Below are positions 26,173 through 34,777 of a DNA stretch of 64,000 bases, in pieces. The notes under the pieces are model-generated. The model ran no database searches. It was not told the origin of the DNA and saw nothing but the letters and a program-made list of their open reading frames with translations. The position numbers and the translations under genes are program-made. This stretch comes from Caldisphaera lagunensis DSM 15908 (GTDB taxonomy: Archaea; Thermoproteota; Thermoprotei_A; Sulfolobales; Acidilobaceae), in assembly GCF_000317795.1 (NCBI RefSeq), contig NC_019791.1, forward strand, positions 372,001 through 436,000. The letters run 5' to 3'. The stretch's first letter is position 1. Each line of letters opens with the position of its first letter.

Positions 26173-29007
26173 ATGGAAGAAATTCAACAATCTATAATAG
26201 AAAAATTACATCCGAGCATTAGAAAATTGATAAATGAAAGAGGTTGGAATAAACTTACTGATATTCAAGAATTATCTATACCATATATATTGTCAGGAAA
26301 TAATGTATTAATAATGGCTCCAACTGGGGAAGGAAAAACAGAAGCAGCCTTATTACCGGTTTTATCCATGTTATTAAATAACTTACAAAACCCTGTAGAT
26401 GTATTGTACATAACTCCCATGAAAGCCCTAATAAACGATATACATAAAAGAATATCATGGTGGGCTGAAAAATTAGGTTTTAAGGTATCTAAGAAACATG
26501 GAGATACTCCAGCAAGCGAAAGAACAAAAAGGATCAAGCAAGTTCCTAACATTTTAATAACAACCCCAGAAAGCTTAGAGATCGATCTAGATTGGGCTCC
26601 AAAATTCAGACAGTTTTACAAAAATGTAAAATATGTAATTATAGATGAACTTCATGAATTGCTTAGCTCAAAAAGAGGAGCGCAACTTTTATTATTACTC
26701 GAGAGATTGAGATATATTTCCGATTATGATTTTCAAAGAATAGGTTTATCAGCAACGATCGGATCTCCAAAAAAAGCATTAGATCTATTAAGTGGAAGTA
26801 GCAAAAGAGAAAAACAAGTTATATCTGTTGACTTTTCAAAGGAATATAAGTTTGAAGTTAAATATATAAATGAAGAAAACGAGGATCCATGGCTTATTGT
26901 GGCAAAAACCTTAACACAAACTATAGAAAAGCCTAGTTTAGTCTTCGTTAATAGTAGATATATAGCGGAAAGAGTTAAGCATTCATTAGAAACGATTGGT
27001 GCAAAAGATATATTTGTTCATCATTCAAGCGTGTCAGCTCAATTGAGAGAAGAAGCAGAAAATAGATTAAAGCAAGGCGAACTCTCAGCAATAGTTTGTA
27101 CAAAAACATTAGAATTAGGAATTGACGTAGGCTCAGTTAAAAAAGTAATTCAAATTAGATCGCCTGGAAAGGTTTCAAACCTAATTCAAAGAGTTGGAAG
27201 AAGTGGACATATCTCAGGTGGATTATCGATAGGAGATATAATATCAATAGGACCAATAGATTTTGCAGAAGCAATTTCTGAAGCGAGCCTTGCTAAACGA
27301 AGCTTTGTAGAAAATGATATAATTAATGATGCACCTATTGATGTTATTGCAAAAGAGATCTTAGGTTTTACTCTAGGCGAAGGACCAACAGATTTAAACG
27401 TTATTTATGATGTATTTTCTCAATCACCTATATTTAAGATGAATAATAAGCAATTCAATGAACTAATAAAATATATGCAACAAAACGGAGTTATTAAAAA
27501 TGAAGATGGTATAATATCTCCAGGAAATACTTTTTACAAGATATGGAAATTCAAATCTAAAGACCAAATGAAAGCGTGGTGGTCTAGGAGCTTCTCAGAA
27601 TTCTTTACCACAATACCTGAAAAAGATGTTTTTATTGTAAAAAATGGTGATGATACAATTGGCTATGTTGATTCTATTTACGTTTACAGAAATTTAAGAA
27701 TAGGTGATGTAATAAGGCTAGCAGGAGGATCATGGGAAATAAAAAGAATAGATGATATGAATGGTAGAATAGATGTAATTCCATCTTCTGGAATTGCAGA
27801 GATACCATTATGGAAAGGGGAGGGAGCTAAAAGAAATCAAGTTATATCAAAGCAATTTTTAAGAGTTGTTATGGGAGAAATTCCTAACGATATTACTATT
27901 GATAAAAATGGTCTATACGAACTTTCCAAAATAAAAGAAAATTACGTTAAAAATAAGGTAACGATTGATGAAAATAAGATTATATATGAACAGCATGATG
28001 GAGAACATATTTTTATTTATCCTATAGGTAGTGGAGCAGCAGAAGCAATTGCCCTCATTTTAATAAATAAGGCATCTAAAATAGAAGGACTAAACGTTTA
28101 TTATAGACCATCATTTTATGGATTCAGCATTAATGTAGGAAACCAAAATCCTTTTGAACTAATTAAAAGTATAAATGTTGAAAACTTATATGAAGAATTA
28201 AATGAAGCGTTAAATAAGAGTCCCTACTTATATCAAACTTTAAGAGAGATTCAATTACATTTAGGTAAAATAGGTTCAATTGATGAAGAAAAGGATCAAT
28301 TCTTAATTGAAGAAGCAAAAAGGCAAGTAATAAACGATTATTTGGATATTGAGGGGGCAAAGGCTTTTTTAAAATTATTAGTCTCTAATGAAATAAAAAT
28401 TATTAATTTAAATAGTGGAAATCCATCACCTCTAGCTCAAGGAATATTAGAATTACCAGCCGTTAGACCATGGATTCAAGACTTAGCTATAAAAATTGGT
28501 AGACTACTAGAAAATAACAGCTTAACTATATTTGAAATTGCTGATATATTGGAGCTTGCAGAAAAAACAATCGAAAATAAGCTTAAGGATATGAGAAAAC
28601 CTGAATATAATGATATGAGAGTTGTAAGGTTTTTAGATGTAGATGAAGATGAGTACAGGTGGACTTTATTAAAATCTCTAGATAATATAGTAGGATCTGA
28701 TGAGTTTAGAAGTTATTTTACTCCTAAAAAAGCTGATGAACCTTTAAGAGTATATATAAGAATTTCTCCACAGTCAAAGCCAAAAGAATATATAATAACA
28801 CCAAAGTTTTTAATGGAAAGATTAGAAGACCTAGAAAAGCTTTTACCTGAAGAAATATATGAGTTAAGGATTACATCTGCCTATGAATATGGAACAAGAG
28901 AAGACAGCAACATATTGCACTATTTTGTGAATATAAAAAGTTTAAAACCATTAATCTTGAATGCTGCTACGTATATAGAGAAAAAACAAATTAGAAGATT
29001 TTTCTAA
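26173..29007 (+). CDS. lhr: Lhr-type ATP-dependent helicase
   Basis: Large superfamily 2 helicase (944 aa). RecA domain 1 has the Q-like LTDIQELSIPYI, Walker A APTGEGKTEAALLP, motif II DELHEL and motif III LSATIG. RecA domain 2 has TLELGIDVG and the Arg-finger motif QRVGRSGH. The C-terminal ~500 residues form the Lhr winged-helix and Lhr-specific domain. Archaeal Lhr unwinds DNA forks and DNA:RNA hybrids in repair and recombination. The gene is monocistronic behind a hairpin-containing leader region. Confidence 0.9.
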   Translation: MEEIQQSIIEKLHPSIRKLINERGWNKLTDIQELSIPYILSGNNVLIMAPTGEGKTEAALLPVLSMLLNNLQNPVDVLYITPMKALINDIHKRISWWAEKLGFKVSKKHGDTPASERTKRIKQVPNILITTPESLEIDLDWAPKFRQFYKNVKYVIIDELHELLSSKRGAQLLLLLERLRYISDYDFQRIGLSATIGSPKKALDLLSGSSKREKQVISVDFSKEYKFEVKYINEENEDPWLIVAKTLTQTIEKPSLVFVNSRYIAERVKHSLETIGAKDIFVHHSSVSAQLREEAENRLKQGELSAIVCTKTLELGIDVGSVKKVIQIRSPGKVSNLIQRVGRSGHISGGLSIGDIISIGPIDFAEAISEASLAKRSFVENDIINDAPIDVIAKEILGFTLGEGPTDLNVIYDVFSQSPIFKMNNKQFNELIKYMQQNGVIKNEDGIISPGNTFYKIWKFKSKDQMKAWWSRSFSEFFTTIPEKDVFIVKNGDDTIGYVDSIYVYRNLRIGDVIRLAGGSWEIKRIDDMNGRIDVIPSSGIAEIPLWKGEGAKRNQVISKQFLRVVMGEIPNDITIDKNGLYELSKIKENYVKNKVTIDENKIIYEQHDGEHIFIYPIGSGAAEAIALILINKASKIEGLNVYYRPSFYGFSINVGNQNPFELIKSINVENLYEELNEALNKSPYLYQTLREIQLHLGKIGSIDEEKDQFLIEEAKRQVINDYLDIEGAKAFLKLLVSNEIKIINLNSGNPSPLAQGILELPAVRPWIQDLAIKIGRLLENNSLTIFEIADILELAEKTIENKLKDMRKPEYNDMRVVRFLDVDEDEYRWTLLKSLDNIVGSDEFRSYFTPKKADEPLRVYIRISPQSKPKEYIITPKFLMERLEDLEKLLPEEIYELRITSAYEYGTREDSNILHYFVNIKSLKPLILNAATYIEKKQIRRFF

Positions 29008-29098
29008 TTTTACATTTAAATTTTAATTTTTAACAAATAATAAAATAATTTCATAAGAATTAAATAATTTTAATTAAAATACTATAGTTGGTGCTAAA

Positions 29099-29698
29099 AT
29101 GAAAAAGTACTGCATTGATATGTTGCAATATTTATATTTTGCAAACGCGTTAGTCAATGAAAAGAGTGAAGAATGGGATTACATAAAGAAAAAATTAAAT
29201 AATACTATAAATGTTTTTGAAAAATATTGTAACAATGATGCTTTAAATGACCATGAAATTTTAGAAAAGAAAAGTCTAGACTTTCTTGAATCAGTAAAAA
29301 ACGATAATATTTTAAACGCAAATAATAATTTGACTGATATAGAAAATCTTATAAGAAATCAATCGAAAAAATATGTAATAAATGAAACGTTTAAGTTATT
29401 TAGGCTTTTTATATCTCTTACCCTAATTATTACTTCATTAATAATCCTTTTATCTTCTGCAATCAACATATATCAGTGGCTTTTAAATTTATTTTTATTA
29501 GGAATATCTATTGGGCTCGCAGCCTTAGTATCTTATAGCATGATACAGTTACCCTTATTCTTTGTTTCTTTGCTAGAAACAATAAACATTTATTTATCTG
29601 ATAACTTACCACTCCTCTTTAGTCAAATATTAATTACCATTATCAGTTTATTAGGCATCTTTTTAAACAGAAAAATCAACTCATCAAAAACACCATAA
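29099..29698 (+). CDS. Membrane protein, unknown function
   Basis: A 199-aa protein. The first ~100 residues are hydrophilic and helical (DYIKKKLNNTINVFEKYC..., possible coiled coil). The C-terminal half has three or four hydrophobic segments: about 101-123 (LFISLTLIITSLIILLSSAI), 126-150, 150-170 and 172-192. A short basic tail ends the chain. No family recognised. It begins 92 bp after lhr on the same strand and could share its transcript, which does not reveal its role. Confidence 0.55.
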   Translation: MKKYCIDMLQYLYFANALVNEKSEEWDYIKKKLNNTINVFEKYCNNDALNDHEILEKKSLDFLESVKNDNILNANNNLTDIENLIRNQSKKYVINETFKLFRLFISLTLIITSLIILLSSAINIYQWLLNLFLLGISIGLAALVSYSMIQLPLFFVSLLETINIYLSDNLPLLFSQILITIISLLGIFLNRKINSSKTP

Positions 29699-29934
29699 GT
29701 TTATGAAATTATATAACAATTATTTTTATATTAATTTTAGTCACTGAATCTTCATAGATCTAGAGATTATAACTAGAATTAGTCTATCAACGAACAAGTT
29801 AACTTTACGATTTGTGATATTTCTTTTCTTAATGATAACTTAATTACCAATACCAATAACTAAGATTCATCTAAGAGACTTTTATACAACCCCTTGATAA
29901 GAGTTTTATGAATAGCGTATTCTCAATAGGTTTA

Positions 29935-30249
29935 ACTTTATGGGGGTTAAGGGGGCGAAAGTTCCCTCCCGTGAGGGAGAGGATGAATAACCCCTTATAG
30001 AAGGATTTATTATTTCGGGGAGAAGATTATTAGGCCTTGGCTGAAAGCGCTGGGAAATACCCTAGGGACTGGGGATTAAACCTGTGGTGAGCAAACTCTC
30101 CATAACCTCTCTTCCACATGGGGCATAACGAAACGGTTCCGTTCAATAGAGCCTCTACTGTGTGTGTAAGGGGACCGAGGTTGCTCTATGAACCAGGAAA
30201 TCCTCACCGCGAGGTGGGGATGCCCCGCCGTAAGAGCGGGGTAATTCAC
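29935..30249 (+). ncRNA. GC-rich structured element with IS200/IS605-like 3' end
   Basis: The gap 29699-30494 holds no credible protein but contains ~315 bp much richer in G+C than its flanks (30181-30240 is about 62% by count). Helices include TCCCTC/GAGGGA and an enclosing GGGGTTA/TAACCCC near 29942-29995, GGTTC/GAACC plus ATAGAGC/GCTCTAT, and CCTCACC-GCGA-GGTGGGG with a GNRA loop. The last hairpin CCCCGC/GCGGGG runs into TAATTCAC ending at 30249, the form of archaeal IS200/IS605 right ends that also make TnpB guide-RNA scaffolds. No TnpA or TnpB reading frame exists. It could be an orphan guide-RNA-like gene, a MITE-like remnant or another ncRNA. Confidence 0.5.
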
Positions 30250-30494
30250 TTCTTCCTTTCCTAAAAACATAATAAGGCTTTTCAGGGAAAATATTTATTA
30301 TCGCTATCAATACATAAAAAATTTTCTTAAATTAAATATACATCAGCTCCTTGAGGAACTAGGACTAATTCCAATTAATCAAAGCAATTAATTGAATTCC
30401 ATTTAATAATCATCTAAAATGTTTATTTCAATAAATTTGCTAATAAAAATAAATAAGCTCTTTACAATATTAAAAACACAAAGGTAAGAAAGCT

Positions 30495-31418
30495 ATGCCA
30501 GAAAAAGTCTTCGTAGAAACTGGTAGTAGATTGCATGCGGGATTTTATTATGCAGGTAATGAATGGAATGTTAAGTGGGGATCGGCAGGCTTTTATATTA
30601 AAGATCCTTCGTTTATTGCTGAATTTTCTTATGGACAAAATGAATTCATAGGACCTGATTTTATTAAGAAAAAAGTGGAAAGGATATCTGAACTTTTAAA
30701 AATTAATAATTATAGAGTTAAAGTATTGTCTTATATTCCAGAGCATATAGGTTTGGGAAGCGGTACCCAGATAGAGTTGGCAATTATAAATGCATTCAAA
30801 AAATTATTTAATTTAAATGTAAATATAAATGAAATTATAAATGAAATGAATATAGCTAAGTACAGTGGTACCGGTTATTTGCTTTTTTATAATGGTGGAT
30901 TCGTTGCTGATGCTGGAAGACCAGAAAATGGCGAACCTAAAGTCTTGATTCATCATAATATTCCAGAAAAATGGAGATTCGTTTATGTTACTCCAGATTT
31001 AAAGAAGGGATTAGATTATAACCAAGAGGAAAAAATATTGAAAAATCCATGGGAACCTTCAGAGGGGGTAAAAAGACTAATGTCCTATGGTCTTTTAAGA
31101 CTAGCTTCTGGTATTGCTAGAGAAGATATAGAAGATGCATTAGAAGGTTTGAGAATGATACAAGAAGGGACAGGACTTTATTTCTCCAAGACACAAGGTG
31201 GATCGTATAGAGAAGATTTATCAAAAATAGTTTCAGAATTATGGAGGTCTAGGATGATTGTTGCCCAATCAAGCTGGGGACCTACATTATATACAATTTC
31301 ACGCGAAGATGAGGCAGAAGGAGACGCTGATCTTATAAAATCTGTTTTGCATGAACTAAGAATTAATGGAAAAGTATACATAACACAACCAAGAAATATT
31401 GGATTTACAATATATTAA
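30495..31418 (+). CDS. Beta-RFAP synthase family protein (GHMP fold)
   Basis: A 307-aa protein matching beta-ribofuranosylaminobenzene 5'-phosphate synthase, which condenses 4-aminobenzoate with PRPP in archaeal pterin cofactor synthesis. It opens with the family RLHAGFYY segment, and the GHMP-type glycine loop is PEHIGLGSGTQIELA. YSGTGYLLFYNGGFVADAG and the C-terminal AQSSWGPTLYTI are also family-like. In non-methanogenic crenarchaea the product would be a modified tetrahydropterin C1 carrier (inference). It stands alone after the structured RNA element. Confidence 0.8.
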   Translation: MPEKVFVETGSRLHAGFYYAGNEWNVKWGSAGFYIKDPSFIAEFSYGQNEFIGPDFIKKKVERISELLKINNYRVKVLSYIPEHIGLGSGTQIELAIINAFKKLFNLNVNINEIINEMNIAKYSGTGYLLFYNGGFVADAGRPENGEPKVLIHHNIPEKWRFVYVTPDLKKGLDYNQEEKILKNPWEPSEGVKRLMSYGLLRLASGIAREDIEDALEGLRMIQEGTGLYFSKTQGGSYREDLSKIVSELWRSRMIVAQSSWGPTLYTISREDEAEGDADLIKSVLHELRINGKVYITQPRNIGFTIY

Positions 31419-31464
31419 ACTTTGCTTTAATTTAAAATTTTTATAAAGATTTAAAATTAAAAAT

Positions 31465-31677
31465 TTAATCTTCGTTTAAACTTTCAATGCCTGATTGATT
31501 AAAATTGAATAACAAATTGTTTTCTTCATTGGGCATCTCCCCCCATAATTCCCGTTTAAGCAATTCTCTTATTGCAATTCTTATAACCTCGCTTCTGCTT
31601 GAATATCTTTCAGCCTTAACTAATTCATCAATTCCTTTTACATAGAGATCCGGCATCTTAACAGTTATTAATTTCAT
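31465..31677 (-). CDS. Ribbon-helix-helix (CopG-type) regulator
   Basis: A 70-aa DNA-binding protein. The beta strand LITVKMPDLYVKGIDELV is followed by the second helix RSEVIRIAIRELLKRE, the standard MetJ/Arc/CopG fold that dimerises to bind operators. A short acidic tail follows. It is convergent with the beta-RFAP synthase-like gene. No toxin partner is visible next to it. Confidence 0.85.
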   Translation of the reverse strand: MKLITVKMPDLYVKGIDELVKAERYSSRSEVIRIAIRELLKRELWGEMPNEENNLLFNFNQSGIESLNED

Positions 31678-32075
31678 ATATAGACCACCAGAGTAAAATT
31701 TATAAGAACGAGAAATATAAGGTTACAAACTCTATTAAGACTAAAACCTTTAAAAATCCCTCAAAATTCTTGATATTAGCTGATAAGTTAGAGTTAATTA
31801 AATTTATTTTTATAATAAAAATAAAAACATTATCGTATACATTATTTATAATTAATTAAAATTGAGTTTTTCGCTTTCAATATAGAAGGGAACGATTTTA
31901 TTACATCAATATTCATTTTTGATGCCAATTCTTTTCCTTTTCGTAATAGATTTTCTATATTAAATGCCTAATCATTATTAATGTATCTTATATAATTGAG
32001 CAATAAGTCTAAATTTAAAGGTTAATACTTAGATCTTATTAACCCTATATCTCTAATTCATTTTTGGAGATAAGT
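31678..32075. other. Intergenic gap, no gene recognised
   Basis: About 400 bp of AT-rich sequence between divergent genes. A minus-strand stop-free stretch of about 41 codons near 31855-31975 (it would read FNIENLLRKGKELASKM...) has no proper start and may be a decayed gene fragment. Nothing else was identified. Confidence 0.4.
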
Positions 32076-32321
32076 ATGGTTAAACAAGAATATGAATGTA
32101 TAGTTTGCGGGAAAAAATTTAACGAAGGACAGGGAATAGTTTTAACAAAGGGTTCATTAAAACTTACTTTTCATAGCAGTAAATGCGTATCAAAATTCTT
32201 CAAACTTTATTTAGAAAGATTGGATGAATCGTGTTCAGAAAAAAGTGCGAGAGATCTAATAAAAGAGCTAGAAAAAATTAGAGAAGAAAAACAAAAGCAG
32301 ACAAAAAAGGTGATATCATGA
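32076..32321 (+). CDS. L24e/TRASH-like zinc-finger protein
   Basis: An 81-aa protein from ATG 32076; the GGAG ribosome site at 32065-32068 overlaps an in-frame TTG at 32064, so the ATG is preferred. The zinc site is CIVCGKKFNEGQG...TFHSSKC, a C-x2-C...H-x3-C version of the L24e/TRASH finger. A charged helix (residues ~55-81, EKSARDLIKELEKIREEK) follows. It may be an RNA- or metal-binding protein rather than ribosomal L24e itself. Its stop overlaps the start of the MoaD-MoaE fusion by 4 bp, suggesting co-translation. Confidence 0.65.
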   Translation: MVKQEYECIVCGKKFNEGQGIVLTKGSLKLTFHSSKCVSKFFKLYLERLDESCSEKSARDLIKELEKIREEKQKQTKKVIS

Positions 32322-33043
32322 GATACATAAAACTTAAACTTTATTCCATACTTAAAGAAATATTCAACAATAATGAGATAACTGTTGAATTCAAAAATGA
32401 CAAGATCACTGTAGAAGATATATTAGAATATTTAAATAAAAACATCAAATCACCTCAATTTAATCAATTGTTCAACTCTCTTCGATTTATAGCAAATAAT
32501 AAGATATTAGAGAAAAAAGATATAATTCCAAAAGAAGTTGATGTAATTCATGTCCTTCCCCCATCTTCTGGAGGTGTTATAGACGTAAAAGTTTTAACAA
32601 ATGAGCATGTAGATCTTAATGATTTAATAAAAAATTTATATATTGATGGAAATGTTGGTGGGGTAGCAATATTTATTGGTGTTGTAAGAAAAGTTAATAA
32701 AAATGAAATCGTGCAAAAATTGCAATATGAACATTCAGAAGAATTGATAACTAACAAGCTAAAAGAAATAGCTATGAAATATATCAATAAATATAATTTA
32801 TTTTCAGTAGTGATTTATCATTACGTTGGTGAAAGAAAACCCGGAGATTTGACAATGATAGTTGCAGTTTCTGGAGAATCTAGAAAAAATGTTTTCCCAG
32901 CATTAGAAGAAATGGTTGATGATGTAAAACATAATGCTCCTATTTGGAAGCAAGAATATAGAGAAAGTGGAAGGTATTTTATTCTTGGTGAAGACCAAGT
33001 TAGAGCAGAAGACTTAAAAAGAATTAGTTTTAGCAATAAATAA
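32318..33043 (+). CDS. MoaD-MoaE fusion, molybdopterin synthase
   Basis: A 241-aa fusion of both molybdopterin synthase subunits. Residues 1-86 form a MoaD ubiquitin fold ending HVLPPSSGG (G85-G86). Residues ~87-241 are MoaE, with VGGVAIFIGVVRKVNK, LQYEHSEELITNKL, HYVGERKPGDLTMIVAV and APIWKQEY containing the active-site Lys region. MoaD must expose its GG end to carry thiocarboxylate sulfur, so internal cleavage after G86 is expected, as described for mycobacterial MoaX. It would convert cPMP to molybdopterin for Mo/W cofactor. No other moa genes are in the window. Confidence 0.9.
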   Translation: MRYIKLKLYSILKEIFNNNEITVEFKNDKITVEDILEYLNKNIKSPQFNQLFNSLRFIANNKILEKKDIIPKEVDVIHVLPPSSGGVIDVKVLTNEHVDLNDLIKNLYIDGNVGGVAIFIGVVRKVNKNEIVQKLQYEHSEELITNKLKEIAMKYINKYNLFSVVIYHYVGERKPGDLTMIVAVSGESRKNVFPALEEMVDDVKHNAPIWKQEYRESGRYFILGEDQVRAEDLKRISFSNK

Positions 33044-33133
33044 TCTAATTTCAAATTGATAATAGTCCATCATTTCTTTGGCAATTAAATTTTTAAAACA
33101 GAAACTTATAAAGAAAGATTAGGTGATAAAAAG

Positions 33134-33418
33134 ATGCCTGCAATTGAGATAGGAAGAGTTTGTATAAAAACAACAGGAAAAGAATTAGGTAGGAAATGCG
33201 TTATAGTAGATATAATAGATCAGAATTTTGTTTTGATTACAGGACCTAAATCATTAAGTGGAGTGAAAAGGAGAAGAACAAATATTAAACATTTAATGCC
33301 AACTGATAAAATCATCAATATTAAAAAAGGGGATAGCGATGAAGAAGTATTAAATCAATTAAAAAATTCAAACCTAACAGATTTTATGAAAACTAAAGAA
33401 AAAATTGTATTAGCTTAA
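33134..33418 (+). CDS. rpl14e: Ribosomal protein L14e
   Basis: A 94-aa large-subunit protein with a KOW-like beta barrel: IEIGRVCIKTTGKELGRKCVIVDIID, then FVLITGPKSLSGVKRRRTNIKHLMPT. The promoter shows TTATAAA at about 33106 and GGTGA 7 nt before the ATG. It sits 30 bp upstream of cbf5, the usual archaeal pair. Confidence 0.95.
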   Translation: MPAIEIGRVCIKTTGKELGRKCVIVDIIDQNFVLITGPKSLSGVKRRRTNIKHLMPTDKIINIKKGDSDEEVLNQLKNSNLTDFMKTKEKIVLA

Positions 33419-33448
33419 AAAATTATATTTTATATGCGGTGAATATTT

Positions 33449-34554
33449 TTGGAAAAATCTCCAGAAGAAGGTTTAAAATTCATTAATGAAATAAACAAGA
33501 TTTGTAATAATAAAAGACCATTTTTGGAAAAATTTCCTGAAGGCACGGATGACGCTTATGGCTATTATCCCTTAAAAAGACCTTTAAATGAGTATCTAAA
33601 ATATGGCATTATTGTTCTAGATAAACCTCCAGGTCCAACGAGCCATGAAGTAGTAGCATGGATTAAAAGATTGCTTAATGTAGATAAGGCAGGACACGCA
33701 GGAACCCTAGAGCCTGACTCTTAAGAGAGAGGCGGGGATATCCTAGAGTATCGGGAGTCCTGCCTGTTACATTGGGTCATATGACAAAAATAATTGGCTA
33801 TATAACACATTCGAACAAGACCTACGTTTGTGTGATGCAACTTCATAAAGATGTTGATCAAAATGAATTAAAAAGAGTAATAAATGATTTTATTGGTACT
33901 ATTTATCAAAAGCCTCCAATCAGAAGCCATGTTAAGAGAACTCTTAGAACAAGAAAAATATTTAATATTACCATAAATGAAATAGTAGATAGAAAAGTTC
34001 TTCTAACAATAGAATCTGAAGCAGGTACTTATATGAGAAAATTATGTTGGGATATAGGCCTTATTTTAGGAATAGGAGCTCATATGAGAGAATTAAGAAG
34101 AATAAAAACAGGACCTTTTAATGAAGACTATTATTTAGTAACCATGCAAGATTTAACAGAAGCTGTTTATAGATTTAAAACTGAAGAAAAAGATGATCTA
34201 TTAAGAAAAGTCATTATACCAGGAGAATATAGTGTTTGTGAATTACCTAAAGTATTGGTTAGAGATACAGCAGTAGAAAGCGTAATAAATGGCTCACCAT
34301 TGGCTATACCTGGGATCTCTTATTATAATGAAGGTATTAACAGAGGAGATTTAGTAAGTCTTTTAACATTAAAGGGAGAGCTTGTAGGATTAGCAAAAGC
34401 ATTGATGAACTCTAATGAAATCAAACAAAATGAAAAGGGTCTAGCTTTCCAACCAATTAGAATAGTTATGGAAAGAGGTCTTTATCCAAAAGCATGGAAG
34501 AGCTCTGGAAAATTTAAAAAGAGTGGGGACGGGAACGCCGGGGGTGGGATTTGA
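33449..34554 (+). CDS. cbf5: Pseudouridine synthase Cbf5, intron-containing gene
   Basis: The catalytic subunit of H/ACA guide RNPs, acting with Nop10 (also in this window), Gar1 and L7Ae. The frame is interrupted: exon 1 is 33449-33710 and exon 2 is 33740-34554. Removing 29 nt gives a 358-aa protein with [16 protein letters not shown], the TruB-family catalytic motif with Asp88. Unspliced, it would read LEP and stop at 33724. The TruB domain is followed by a C-terminal PUA domain (about 265-345; [22 protein letters not shown]). The TTG start follows GGTGA by 6 nt. The last 19 bp overlap tRNA-Ser on the other strand. Confidence 0.93.
33711..33739 (+). other. 29-nt bulge-helix-bulge intron in cbf5
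   Basis: The RNA can fold into the archaeal splicing-endonuclease motif. The central 4-bp helix is CCCU (33705-33708) with GGGG (33734-33737). The 3-nt bulges AGA (33709-33711) and AUA (33738-33740) are each cut after the second base. The intron helix GCCU (33712-33715)/AGGC (33730-33733) is extended by CUCU/AGAG around a UAAG loop. An outer AGGA/UCCU exon helix lies at 33700-33703/33741-33744 with one unpaired A. Splicing restores frame and the catalytic GAT codon. Introns at cbf5 are known in Crenarchaeota. Confidence 0.9.
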
Positions 34555-34621
34555 ACCCACGCGTCCCGCATGGGACAACGGGTCTCAAGCCCGTCCCCTT
34601 GGACCGCTCGGGCACCCCGGC
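34536..34621 (-). tRNA. tRNA-Ser(TGA)
   Basis: An 86-nt class II tRNA. The acceptor GCCGGGG/CCCCGGC has discriminator G. The anticodon loop is CTTGAGA (TGA, decoding UCA) in an ACGGG/CCCGT stem. The long variable arm is a GTCCC/GGGAC hairpin, and the T-loop is TTCAAAT. No intron. Its 3' portion overlaps the cbf5 C-terminal codons. Confidence 0.95.
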
Positions 34622-34777
34622 TCGTTTTATATTATCTACTACGGGGTTTTTAACTTAATGGCCGATTAATATAAAAAGGCTAGTTTATTAACCAAATTTT
34701 AACTATAAGAATACGATTTATAGCACCGCAACAAATTTTTAATTTTAAACTTAAAATTTGCTTATATTTTAAATATT

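Noticed and set aside
29935-30249. RNase P RNA or SRP RNA
   Set aside because: The size fits and a GCGAAAGTT segment recalls RNase P, but the conserved RNase P core (ACAGAAA and the GGTGAGGTAAGAG-type block) and the SRP helix 8 motif are not found.
30076-30270. 64-aa minus-strand reading frame
   Set aside because: It lies across the structured RNA hairpins, shows no family resemblance and has no ribosome site.
31855-31975. 41-codon open stretch on the minus strand
   Set aside because: No start codon, a TAG directly upstream and no family; at best a decayed fragment.
33713-33755. Alternative cbf5 splice sites using the ACTC/GAGT pairing
   Set aside because: They also remove 29 nt but leave Glu in the catalytic motif and lack matching outer and inner helices.
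33449-34554. cbf5 as a frameshifted pseudogene or two separate genes
   Set aside because: A 29-nt BHB intron explains the break, restores the frame and brings back the catalytic LDP motif.
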